Assembly (NCBI GenBank): GCA_029215795.1
Contig: JARDYH010000004.1
Location: forward strand, 220,341,517 to 220,405,516
DNA length: 64,000 nt
DNA from: Anniella stebbinsi
Taxonomy: Eukaryota > Chordata > Lepidosauria > Squamata > Anniellidae
Reading direction: 5' to 3'
The notes beneath the pieces were generated by a model. The model was not told the DNA's origin and did no database searches. It saw only the letters and a list, made by a program, of their open reading frames with translations. The translations under genes and the position numbers were made by a program. Within the stretch, counting starts at the first letter, position 1. The number at the start of each line of letters is the position of its first letter. This document shows, one piece after another, positions 9,616-20,318 of the stretch.

Positions 9616-10965
9616 GCCGGTCGTCCGTATCTTGGCTCTATGCAGGAGGACGCAGCCAAAATGCATGATAAGGGGGGGAATGTCCTTTGGATCAAGGACT
9701 ATGTTGGGAGCCAGATTGATTCCCCAGTCCACCACAAACCCTTACGGTATAGGGGCATCTTGTCCCCGATCCAATTATTAGATGAGCGATAGGCCTTGAT
9801 TCAACTCCGCAACATCCCTGGTCCTACATGCACCCCTGCCTGGGATCATCCCACCTTTCTATGATTCTTGGAACAAGAGAAAAACAAAGGGTCCTAAAGT
9901 AAAATCATGTACTCCTAGCAATCCACTGTTCTGCGTTTGCACAGGGTCTTCTTAATTGGGGCTGGGGGCCCCAAGTGCTATGGTAACAGGAGTAATAATT
10001 AACCATACACTGCTCAGTTCTTTCGCATTCAAGGCATTCAGAGTGGCCTTCCTTGCTTTGATCTCGCCTTCCTTCGTCCTTAAAAAAAAAAAGAAACCAC
10101 TCTGCTGATATAACCCCCATTCCAGGAAATGAAATACACGCTGTTAGAACCAACTGTAAGAACTGTCTCTCTTTTGGGGAGGGGGCTTTGCCGTATCGTG
10201 TTTAATAAACAAATCAATTATTCCTCCACTTGCTGCTGCAGGGCTTTAATAAAAAAGCTGTTTCTCATGTAGCAGGGCTTACATTTTTGATATTAAGAAT
10301 ATGGTCATTAGCTCTCCAGGGAGAGCCAAGAAGTGAATTTTCATTTCTATTAAAAAATGCATCTTAGCACTAATGTCAAGGAAATAGAATCGCATTGCCC
10401 TGGCATAATAGTCTCCCGGTGGTGCATACATGCCGCTTAATGGAAAATAAATGTCAGGTCAAATCCAGGGCATCTATTATCAAGGCAGGAGGTGCTGATC
10501 TTATGCCAGGCTTGAATTCCTAAGATTTACTTTGACTTTCAACTATATCGAATGAATGACTGGCAAAGCGTTGCTAGTTTTCATCTGGATTCCAGCGCTG
10601 ATACACAGAATGGTACCTAAATCTCTCAAGTTGTTCCACTGAAATTAAGGACTTCCCCTATATTCCTCCCTTCCCCATAAATAAATAGAAAAATGCTGAC
10701 AGTACAGAATAAAAGGAAATGAAGGCGAAAGAGAGGAGTTTGCCAGTCCAGCTCTTGAGTAGGCTCCTGTACCTTTAAGACATTCTTGTAAATGGCCCCC
10801 TGCTTGGTCATCAGTGGTGAGTAATTATTATCTGCAGGTGAACAAGCAAGGAAGATTTTGCAACCTGTAAAAGAATGGGTTCTTTCCCTTACGAGTTGTC
10901 TTAGTCTGTTGTGCTACAAATAACTAGTATATGTTTGAGCAGGGAAATAGCTGTGTAAACATCTT
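9616..10965. other. Intergenic, largely unique sequence
   Basis: No ORF of note and no recognised interspersed repeat over most of this stretch. The part 10200-10600 is AT-balanced, non-repetitive and looks like candidate conserved non-coding DNA. Confidence 0.4.
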
Positions 10966-10969
10966 TGTT

Positions 10970-11070
10970 GCTTATTAAAATTATTTATATCCCACCTTTT
11001 CATTCCATGAGTTTTCATCATAGAAACCTAATCAATAACAGAATAAATAAAATAGCAGTAAAAAAAAGCA
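10970..11070 (-). repeat. L2-like LINE tail fragment
   Basis: TTATTTATATCCCACCTTTTC followed by an A-rich region with AATAAATAAAATA, an inverted LINE 3' end. Confidence 0.4.
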
Positions 11071-11206
11071 GTAAAGCAGATGACTTCAGAGCAAACCTGC
11101 AGCAACAAGCAGTGAAAATAATATTATTCACTAAAAACTTGGAGGGAAAAAACCATATGAACCTGCTCCTCAAAAATCAGTATGGTAAGTGCTAGGTCAC
11201 CCTTCC

Positions 11207-11380
11207 TAGAGTGACCATATGAAAAGGAGGACAGGACTCCTGCAGCTTTAACTGTTGTGATGAAGAGGGAATTTCACCAGGTGCTGCATGCATACAAATG
11301 ACTCCTGCTAAAATTCCCTTTTCTGTGCAACTGTTAAAGATCCAGGAGCCCTGTCCTCCTTTCCACATGGTCACCCTACC
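11207..11380. mobile_element. hAT-type MITE monomer, copy 3
   Basis: This is a 174-bp unit, TAGAGTGACCATATG..CACATGGTCACCCTA, with imperfect flanking CCCTTCC and CCCTTCT. It shows the single-unit form from which the dimers derive. Confidence 0.78.
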
Positions 11381-11479
11381 CTTCTCCAACCTAGTGTCCT
11401 CCAGATGTATTGGATACCACTCCCCTCATATCCAGCCATGCTGGGAACAGGAAAGACAAAAAGAAGGACTTACATTTAT

Positions 11480-11650
11480 GGAATCCGCTGCTGCAAGATG
11501 GGATGAATCCCGGCTTAGATGGCTATTAAGGATGATGTGATGGCCACCAGTTTGGATGGCTTTAGAAGGGGACTGCACAAATTCTCATTAGAAAAAGTTC
11601 ATGGAGCAGGAAGGGTCCATCAAAGGCTATTAGTCAGGACAGCTAAATGA
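11480..11650 (+). repeat. CR1 LINE 3' fragment
   Basis: GGCCACCAGTTTGGATGGCTTTAGAAGGGG is the CR1 3'-region signature also present at 44290-44330. Confidence 0.5.
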
Positions 11651-11689
11651 ACATTCAGCTTAGGGCCAAAACAGACATTATTTTAATTA

Positions 11690-12280
11690 GAATATAAGAA
11701 CTATGCTGGATCAGACCAAGGTCCATCCAATACAGCACTCTGATCACACAGTGGCCAACCAGCTGTCGGCCAGAGACCCACAAAATAGGGTGACCAACTG
11801 CCAGGAGTTTCCCCGGATTTGTCCTGGTTTTTGTTCTATCCTGGGTTTCAGGGGGGATTTTCTGTAATTTTCTATAATGTCCTGGAATGAAATGCTTTCC
11901 CCTTTAAGGCCACAATTAGGGTTGCGGGGTGAATTATGTGCTTTCTGGAGGTGTGCCATTCCCCCTCCCCCCATTGCTCCAAAAAGGGCCTTAAAGGGAA
12001 CAGCGTGTCATTCCAGGATATTGTAGAAAAGGCCCCAATTGGGGCATTGGTGAGGAGGGGGGCAGGAATGACATGCTTTCTGGAGGCTCCAGAAAGCTGC
12101 TTCCCCACTACTGGGTGTTCTCATTTTTGGTTTCCCAAATATGGTCACCCTGCACAAACAGCACATAGGTGCAACAGCACCTCCCACCCATGTTCCCCAG
12201 CAACTGTTGTATACAGGAATACAGGAAGTAGCATAGAGGCATCAGAGCTAGTAGCCACCAATAACTACTAGTATTTTCCA
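11690..12280 (-). mobile_element. CR1 3' end split by a MITE (11787-12148)
   Basis: CR1 tail sequence (GCTGGATCAGACCAAGG..CACACAGTGGCC) stops at 11786 and resumes at about 12150. The inserted block has GGGTGACCAAC and ATGGTCACCCT ends with CACAAA on both sides. It is self-complementary inside (CTGGAATGAAATGCTTTC with TGTCATTCCAGGATATT). Confidence 0.65.
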
Positions 12281-12689
12281 TTTTGGCCCTAGGTCGACAA
12301 TGCTGGCTCCTCTGGGGGGAACACTCGCACCCCTGTTCAATATGGCACCTCTCTCAAGAGCAACATGGGGAACAGAAGTGCAAGGTTATTGCACCATAGA
12401 AACAAATTGCAACTGCCCATTTGCATGAGTTGTGGTACTTTAAAACAACTACACCTCATTAGCAGCCAGCAGGAGATATTAATTGCAGAAAGGCAAGAGC
12501 AGAAACAACTGGAAGAGTAATAAAGAGCAGCGTCCATTTTTAAAATATTAAACCCAATTCATACTTCGCACACTTGTTTTGAAGATGACAGGAACCGTTA
12601 AGGGAAAATGGCTGCTGGGGATGGATTCTCTCCCATACAGGAGTAAATCTGCTGCTCGTTGAAATTTTGGAATAATTAAAGATGGTTCA

Positions 12690-13385
12690 ATAAATTGCCC
12701 ATTTCATAAAGATTGAGGGGAGACATGATAGCACTCTTCAAATACTTGAAAGGTTGTCACGCAGAGGAGGGCCAGGATCTCTTCTCGATCAACCCAGAGT
12801 GCAGGACACGGAATAATGGGCTCAAGTTACAGGAAGCCAGATTCCGGCTGGACATCAGGAAAACTTCCTGTTAGAGCAGTACTAGGCTGACCATCTGAAA
12901 AGGAGGACAGGGCTCATATAACTTTAACAGTTGTAGAGAAAAGGGAATTTCAACCAGTGTCATTTGTATGCAATTAGTTCCTGGTGATATTCCCTCTTCA
13001 TCACAACAGTTAAAGTTGCAGAGCCCTGCCTTCTTTTGTATATGGTCACTCTAGTATAGTGCCTGCACCTTTAACAGTTGTGATGAAGAGGGAATTTCAC
13101 CAGGAACTAATTGTATACAAATGACACCTGCTGAAATTCCCTTTTCTCTACAACTGTTAAAGTTATGTGAGCCCTGTCCTCCTTTTCAGATGGTCAGCCT
13201 AAGCAGTACAACAATGGAACCAATGACCTAAGGAGGTGGTGGGCTCTCCCACACTAGAGGCATTCAAGAGGCAACTGGACAGCCATCTGTCATGGATGCT
13301 TTAAGGTGGATTCCTGCATTGAGCAGGGGGTTGGACTCAATGGCCTTAGAGACTCCTTCCAACTCTACTATTCTATGATTCTATG
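12690..13385 (+). mobile_element. CR1 LINE 3' end, interrupted
   Basis: The sense strand encodes the CR1 C-terminal motif region (GGGGAGACATGATAGCACTC..) and ends ATTCTATGATTCTATG, the CR1 terminal repeat. It is cut by the hAT-type MITE at 12883-13201. Confidence 0.85.
12883..13201. mobile_element. hAT-type dimeric MITE, copy 4
   Basis: This 319-bp element, TAGGCTGACCATCTG..CAGATGGTCAGCCTA, has a perfect duplication AGCAGTAC (12875-12882, 13202-13209). Removing the element and one duplicate restores the CR1 sequence, which proves insertion. Confidence 0.9.
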
Positions 13386-13536
13386 ACATGGTGACATCTT
13401 TTCTTATGCATTGTATTTCATTCTGTGGGCTTGATGCAGCCACCATATCCTAGTCTAACTCTGAACAGTATCATAATTTCTCCTAAATTCACTTATAGTC
13501 TCCTATTTTAAGGGGTTTAGCCCAGATTCCACCACC

Positions 13537-13657
13537 CTCCAGTGCATTCCAGATGTGTTGGATCACAGCTTTCATCATTCCCATGCTAGTTGTGAATGGC
13601 AGGAGTTGTAGTCCCACACATCTGGAGGGCACCAGATTGGGGAAGGCTGGTTTAGCC
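13537..13657. repeat. Palindromic MITE, CAACTCCCAT type
   Basis: CCAGATGTGTTGGATCACAG faces GTAGTCCCACACATCTGGAG, followed by GGGGAAGGCTGG, the outer arm of this repeat. Confidence 0.6.
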
Positions 13658-14063
13658 AAATGTTAGAGTAAGTGACCAAAAGAACAGCCCCTGGATAACT
13701 AGGGGCTTTAGCCTTATCAGGGGTGGGTACACTTTATGTTTGTAGGATCCACTTTGTTTTTCACTGGTTGGGTTTACCAACTGGACCCAGAGGCATTATA
13801 GCAGCTCATGAACGGGGTCACGGAATTCAGGTAAAAGGTGCTTCTGAGCAAATGTTCAACCCAGGAATTTGTGCTGAGCATCAAAACTGGAGCTTGCACA
13901 CAAACCCTTTCATGCACTCTTCCACTCGTGTTCCTCCCCAAGCTTTCTGGGTTTCAGCACCCTGATTTAGGGGCGGGGGAGGCTTTTTTGTTGTCACTCT
14001 TGGTCAAGCGTTGCAAGTCAGAACCACTTGCTGATTTACTGCAGATTATCAAGATGAGCCCCA

Positions 14064-14418
14064 GGTCCCCTCTACAAGGATTCGCTTTTGCGCCTGGTTA
14101 GCCGATTATGCGCATAATCGCAGAAGCGCATTTACGCCTAATCCCTCTGCACGAGAGGCGGTGAGAGGCGGCGAAGCGCATTAAAGGATGTCCAAAATGC
14201 GGTTTACAAGTAGTTAATGCGCATAAGCGCATATGCACACAGTCAAAATGCGCTTTAACGGACGGAGCAAAATAAAACTCGCGATTTAACGCGCATTCGA
14301 TAATGCGCATAATCGGAGAGATAACGCGCCTCTACGCCCCATTTGCGCTCCGCTGGTGTGGAGGTAAAATTTTTAATGCGCCTTGAAAGAGCTTTAAATG
14401 CCTCTTGTAGAGGCAGCC
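14064..14418 (-). mobile_element. 355-bp GCGCAT-rich MITE, copy 2
   Basis: It is inverted relative to copy 1 and exactly the same length. Ends GGTCCCCTCTACAAG and CTTGTAGAGGCAGCC are flanked by CCA on both sides (14061-14063, 14419-14421). The interior aligns with copy 1 throughout with scattered substitutions. Confidence 0.85.
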
Positions 14419-14421
14419 CCA

Positions 14422-14670
14422 GTCTCTCTGGTGTGGATTCCGAATCAGACCCGGAGCCTGAAGAAGAAGTAGACCAGCCAAGGCAGAAAGCAGCAGAGGA
14501 AATTCCCCAAGACTCTGCAGAAGTCAAGGAGGATCTTCCCAGGAGCTTATAAAGCAGGAGGACCAGGCTCAGAGATCTTCTTCCCACTCCCTTCTGGGAA
14601 CTCAGTCTTTGCCAGCTAGGATACCCTGTTTATATAAACAAGAATGGCTGATCCAGGGCACTTTGGGAAT
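14422..14670 (+). pseudogene. Unidentified coding-like fragment, possibly retroelement-derived
   Basis: The reading frame gives SGVDSESDPEPEEEVDQPRQ, then KAAEEIPQDSAEVKEDLPRS and a stop. It is acidic, low-complexity and coding-like. It is directly abutted by the 355-bp MITE. I do not recognise the family; it could be a gag-like piece or a chance acidic frame. Confidence 0.25.
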
Positions 14671-15076
14671 CAATATACTCTGAAATAAATTGGTACATCT
14701 CTGATGGTTCTCCCTTTGCTCGTTCTTTTTTTAAAAAAAATCTTTCTCTTGTGCCAGCCTTTCAAAATCGCTGCCTTCTGATTACATTGCTGTCCGCCCA
14801 CCTTCCGTTCCTCCCGCGCCATCCCTCCATCTTCCCTCCTGTCTCGCTCTTGCTCCGTTTCTTTCCCCCAGCAGGTCCCCGTGCACATTTTGCAATTGCT
14901 GATGCTTTAACAACTGTGAAGTGACAAGACCTGGATCCGCCACTTGAAGACAAATGTACCTGGCATCTGCTAGCGGTTTCACGCTGCTATGGAGTCCGGC
15001 TCCGCCGTTTCTGTCTCGGCAGCACCGCTAACAAAACATAGAAAGCAGTAAGGCACAAATATGAGGCTGTACATTG

Positions 15077-15105
15077 CAAACAAACAAACAAACAAACAAA
15101 CAAAC
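15077..15105 (+). repeat. (CAAA)n microsatellite
   Basis: About seven tandem CAAA units. Confidence 0.9.
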
Positions 15106-15356
15106 GAAGGGAAATGCAATGCGTATGGGTTCGGTGAAAAGAAACAGGCTGGTTAACAAGGGGGCAAGCAATGAGCAGAGAGTTAAGTACAAATATTGTT
15201 CAGAGCCTTGTTTGTTTCCCCTTGGTGTTATGGGGGTTATCAGTGCCTGTTCCGGGAGGGGAGCTTAGTCAATTTGCTTTTAGCAAGCCCGCTTCCTCCA
15301 CCTCACCACTTGCTTGCCTCTCTCTCTGGGCTCCAAACCACAGCATGTCCAAGAAT

Positions 15357-15585
15357 GTAGGGTGGCCAGGTGTCCTACTGTATAGAGAGCAGTCCTCTCA
15401 TTTGGAGAGCTGGCACAGGACAGCCCTCTATTAGAAGAGATCCTCCGTTTGAAGAGGTGTCCAGTCCAAGTCTGGTTCAAAGAACCTTATGCAGAGCTGC
15501 CCATCCACAGTTGGCATCTGGACAGCAGACTGAGCAGGTATACCAGACACCTGGTCAGTCTTCTCCACTGCGGTGGGTGTATTGT
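15357..15585 (+). repeat. Old repeat with GGGTGGCCA..GTCC start, copy 1
   Basis: AGGGTGGCCAGGTGTCCTAC and the following GGACAGTCCTCT-like blocks resemble 24774-24965 and 32093-32250. The copy at 32093 ends with an inverted GCCACCCTA, so this is probably an old hAT-like MITE. Confidence 0.5.
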
Positions 15586-15719
15586 ATGTCTATTTCATCA
15601 TAACTATTGCATCTAATTATAGTTATTGCACCTAAATTTGTACCTACCTACACATATATATTTACACATGCAAATATTAGGCAAAGTGGTCAATTCCTCT
15701 TTTTCAGACAGTGCGTAGA

Positions 15720-15785
15720 GTAGCCTTTCCCTGGAGTTCTTCAGATGTGTTGGACTGCAACTCCCATCAGCCCCAGCCAGGAATG
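15720..15785. repeat. Palindromic MITE, CAACTCCCAT type (half)
   Basis: CAGATGTGTTGGACTGCAAC followed by TCCCATCAGCCCCAGCCAG. Confidence 0.5.
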
Positions 15786-15789
15786 AGGT

Positions 15790-16510
15790 AAGAGAAAAAA
15801 AAACTATCTGAGGGAAAGGGTAGGAGAAACAGAGGCTAGAGGGAACCTTTGCCTTACATGAAAGCATTCAGGAAGCTTTTAGCCGTTTGATGTTCCATAC
15901 CTGCGTTCTCCAGTTGCATAGTCCCAGTAGAGGTGTAGCACATGAATCAGACCTGAATCAGACACTCAATTACACCTAAAAAGGATCATACCATCTTACT
16001 TTTGAGAGGACTGCTTAATCACCACAATCCAGCACAGTTAGGTGTGCTTGAACTCAGTGAAATAAATGGCCTTAGAGCAGGCTGCACGTATGCCGTCATT
16101 CTGCAGGAATAGAGACAAAGCAGAGTATGCTGTATTCTGCACCGGATTCAGCATCCTGAGAAGCTTTCGCTTAAAAATAAAATAAAATCCAAGGTTTCTA
16201 GTCCTCATGGGTATCTAGTTCTTAGTGCAAATATGCAGTCAATGCTTACTGTGACCTCAAAAGCCAGGACAGATTAGTGGGTGAAGAATAAGATCTAGTG
16301 GATTTGGGTTGGGCTTCTGTGCCTTCTTTTTCCTTTCACATTCACCCCATACCCCTGTGACTGATTGCTCCATTCAGATACACACCATGAACCCCTAGAA
16401 CTCAGTAATGTCAAAATAAATTATACAAAATACTAAAAACCTTCAGAATAGATGATGCAAAACAGGAGGAATGCCCCAAATTCGTTACTTTTGCAGGATT
16501 GAGGGAGGCT
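15790..16510. other. Intergenic, no recognised feature
   Basis: No gene, strong repeat or ORF recognised here. Confidence 0.4.
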
Positions 16511-17175
16511 GTGCATAAGAGGAACCATGCTGGATTAGACCAAGGGTCCATCTAGTCCAGCGCTTTGTTCACACAGTGGCTAATCACCTGTAAGCAGGAC
16601 AAAGATGCAATAGCACCCTCCTACCCATGTCCCTCTGCAACTGGTGTATTTATATAATCTTACTGCCTTTGATTCTGGAGGTGGCACATAGCCATCAGGA
16701 CTAGTAGCCATTGATAGCCTTCTCCTCCGGGAATTTATCCAACTCCCTTTTAAAGCCATCCAAATTGGTGGCCATCACCACATTTTGTGGTACTGAATTC
16801 CATAGTTTAACTATGCACTGTGTGAAGAAGGACTTCCTTTGATCTGTCCTGAATCTCCCACCAATCAGCTTCACGAGATGAAGCTTCTAGTATTATGGGG
16901 GAGGGATAAAAATGTCTCCCTATCCACCTTCTCCACACCATGCATCATTTTGTACACCTCTACCGGGTCTCCTCTTAGCTTCCTTTTCTTCCAAGCTAAA
17001 AAATCCCAGCTGTTGTAACCTCCCCTCGTAGGGGAGAAGTTCCAGCCCCTTGTTCGGTTCAGTTGCCCCTTTCTGCACTTTCTCTAGCTCTGTAGAATTA
17101 AGTTTTTTCTTGGCGCAAAGGTACAGACCTTTCTCCGTCCAGCCTACTTTCAACTTGTGTAAGAACCATGTCATC
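16511..17175 (-). mobile_element. CR1 LINE 3' end
   Basis: The minus strand encodes the CR1 C-terminal block TELEKVQKGATEPNKGLELL and YEGRLQQLGFFSLEE. The plus strand shows CATGCTGGATTAGACCAAGG at the 3' terminus. Frameshifts and a short deletion near 16880 show it is dead. Confidence 0.85.
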
Positions 17176-18745
17176 CACTGGTTTTGACGTGCGCACTTCA
17201 GATGCTGTTAGTTTGCACCTAAAAATGTAATGTTTGAATGCGATATACATGTTTGCAAAAGTGTGCATCCTATAGGTAGACTCATTGGGGGAGCCAGGAT
17301 TGGCTGTAACTTCCTGTTGTGTGGAAAATCAGGGGCTTGCGTGAAGTGGTTATAATTCTGTGCTGGATTGTGGTGTTGTTGTTTCCACCAAGAGGGGTTG
17401 AGCTGGCAAGTGTGAAGATCTCCGAACAAAAAGTCCTTGTCACCCTCAATACGGGAAGAACAGCCAGCACATGTCTGTCCGCCAACAAGCATGTCACTTA
17501 AGACTCACCTGGCAAGTCCCTTGGTGGCAAAGACATCCAGCTCTTTAATAGCAACAGGCTGCTAAACCGGAAGGCAAACACCAGTCCTTTAGATACTTTG
17601 CAAAAAAAAAACACCCTCTTTTGTTTGGGTGTTTCCCTTGGCACAGGACAGTCATTCAAGATAAGCTTTGTGTCTGTCGTTGCCACAGGTGGCAATTGTG
17701 CCTGCCCTGATTCATGGCTTTCGGAAGGAGAGCAAAACAAAACCAGCGGCAGAAAACAGCATCCGTGCCTTTGAAATGGTTTTCCAAACACATGTCCCCG
17801 GGACACCTGCCCAGGCAGCCTCTAATCACAGGTTGGTTTGGCTCTTATTAAAGGCTGTGGGTTACTGGTATGGCTCAAGAGTGTGTTATCAGGAAGCATG
17901 ATAGATTAGTCTAGTGCCTTAAATTATGGAGAAGGAGAAGGAGGGAGCTCAGTTGGGATCAACTCATACAGGTGATCAAAGTTTACTTGTCAGCGCCACA
18001 ATCCTGTTACATTTGGCAGGGCTTGCATCTTGCATTATCAAAAGTACTGTTTGGCATTTCTCACTTTTACCTGTGGGTTGTTCAGTGGCAGATCAAGGGC
18101 CGAACTAGATGTGATGAGACAGTTGTCCACCGATCTTCTCCTTTTACGCACAATGTATGTGATTGAGGCCCATTGTTTCCATCAAAAGGAGTGTATGAGG
18201 GAGACGAGCTCAACCATTCACAGGAGACGTAGGAAGCTGCATTATACTGAATTAGACTATTGGTCCATCCATCTAACTCACCTGGTGTTGGCAGACTTCA
18301 GGCTGGTGGGATCTACATTGTCTTTACTAGCACCCTGAAGTCCACCAACTGGAACCAGATAGGACAAAATGGTGGCTTCAGAGGTGGAGCCAATTGCCTA
18401 TTATGTATCCCATGAGCCATTCTATGGGATGGCCTACATCTGAGATGCTACAGATCAGGAATGCTAATGGGCTAATGGGGCTTGTGGGCATGGTAAGGAC
18501 CATTTTTTGTTGTTTCTGTTAAATTATTAGAAGTTGGAAGCCCTTCTTGAGCTACTCCAAATCACCATGCTCTATCAGTAGATCCCGGCTGACCACCACT
18601 AACCTACATTGGCTGATAGTTGTATATTGACTTAATGGTCTTACGGGCCTCCCCACCATTGCTGGACTAAATGGCCTTACAGAGCCCCCTTCTTTAAGTG
18701 GTAATGCATTCTGCTGAGTGGAACTCCAAAGCCCTCACCTGACAG
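17176..18745. other. Intergenic, mostly unrecognised
   Basis: No coding exon is supported. A tRNA-SINE tail-like segment (AGGAAGCTGCATTATACTGA) lies near 18230-18300. Confidence 0.4.
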
Positions 18746-18920
18746 CACCAGTAGAGGCTGATGGCTCCGATGTCAGTGGGACGGTGAATCCACTCCGGGT
18801 TTCAGTCAGAACTCTAAAGGGGCTGTCCATAGCTCCTTTGAGTTCCGACTGGTTCTGACTGAAACCTGGAATGGATTCACCATCCCACTGATATCGGAGC
18901 CCACCAGCCTCCACTGCACA
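18745..18920. repeat. Palindromic repeat (TTTCAGTCAGAACTCTAAAG type), copy 2
   Basis: Outer arms GATGTCAGTGGGACGGTGAA and TTCACCATCCCACTGATATC, and inner arms TTTCAGTCAGAACTC and GGTTCTGACTGAAACC, form a two-level foldback. Confidence 0.7.
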
Positions 18921-18984
18921 GCACTAAAGCTAGAAGTAGCTCTCCAGGGTTTCAGACAGGGCTCTTGCTCAAGTGGGGATTCAG

Positions 18985-19050
18985 TGCCAGGGATTCAAGC
19001 ATGCAAAGCAGGTGCTCCCCCCGCCCCTGAGCTATGGGCCCCTCCCACAT
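18985..19050 (-). repeat. tRNA-SINE fragment
   Basis: The minus strand reads GGGCCCATAGCTCAGGGG followed by GCACCTGCTTTGCATGC, the A-box half of a tRNA-derived SINE. Confidence 0.5.
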
Positions 19051-19199
19051 TCCCTAGCTGTGCTCTGTTGCTTTAAGCTATCGCCTCACCACTTCAGCTC
19101 CATTACTAGAAGAGAGGAGGGTAGGGGTAAAATCGCCTGGAGTGCCACAGCACCCCGAGGTAAGGTGAAAAGGGTGGTGGTTCCCCTCCCCTTCCTCAC

Positions 19200-19280
19200 A
19201 GTCCTTTCCATGCTGGCTGGGGATAGTGGGAGTTGTAGTCTAATGCAGCTGCAGGGTGCCAGATTGGGGAAGGCTGATGT
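19200..19280. repeat. Palindromic MITE, CAACTCCCAT type (half)
   Basis: GGGAGTTGTAGTCTAATGCA..GATTGGGGAAGGCTGATG. Confidence 0.5.
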
Positions 19281-19998
19281 AAATAACAGCACCTCCCTTT
19301 CGGTCTGCTCTGTATGTGAACGGGACAGACATGTCGATAAAATAAATGTGGGTGCACCAGACTTCTAATCCTCCTGAAATGAACCGGCTTTCTCATGAGG
19401 AATTACTCGAGCGCACTTCATTACAAGGTAATTAAGCTGGATTTACCAGATGTAGGAATTAAATTTAGCGGCGGTGGTACAGGAGGATTTGGATGGGGAT
19501 TTTCTCCCTCCATTTCGACATGTTATATTTGGCCAGCATTCCAGGCTAGGAGAGGTGAAACACCCACAGGCTCCCACTGCCACAAAGATTGTCACGTTTC
19601 AGTGCCAAACACAGATGTGCACGCACACAGGCTGTGCCGGGCTACATCCGTCAATCGCGGCCTCTGAGCGTGGCTCCTCGACAATGGGCCCGGGGAAAGG
19701 GCAGGCATGGTTGGGCACCTGCCGAGGGCCCACACTCCAGTGGAGGCCCACTGACAAGAGCCACCTGGAGTTGCTCCTCCCCTTCATCCCTGCAGCCTCT
19801 TCCTTTTCGCTTGCTTCTCGCTCTGGCTCAGACAGTGGTGGTGATGTGAAAGAAGGAGCAGTAGATGCCACGGCCTCTACACTCACTGCCTGTGTTAGCA
19901 GTAATGAGAGAGAAGATGAGGAGCAAAAGCTGTTGGCAGTGAGAAGGTAGACTCTCTGAGGAAGGGGCTGCCACCATGGGTGATGCCTTACACATGGG

Positions 19999-20318
19999 TA
20001 GGGTGACCAGATAAAATCCAGGTCAGGGCTCATGTAACTTTAACAGTTGTAGAGAAAAGGGAATTTCAGCCAGAGTCATTTGTATGCAGTTAGTTCCTGG
20101 TGAAATCCCCTCTTCATCACAACAGTTAAAGTTGCAGGCACTATACTAGAGTGACCATATGCAAAAGAAGGCAGGGCCCCTGCCTCTTTAACTGTTGTGA
20201 TGAAGAAGGAATTTCACCAGGAACTAATTGCATACAAATGACACTGGCTGAAATTCCCTTTTCTCTACAACTGTTAAAGTTACATGAGTCCTAACCTGGA
20301 TTTTATCTGGTCACCCTA
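19999..20318. mobile_element. hAT-type dimeric MITE, copy 5
   Basis: This 320-bp element, TAGGGTGACCAGATAAAATC..GATTTTATCTGGTCACCCTA, has flanks CACATGGG and CCCATGGG, a near-perfect 8-bp duplication. It forms the outer part of the left arm of the 1.15-kb inverted repeat. Confidence 0.85.
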
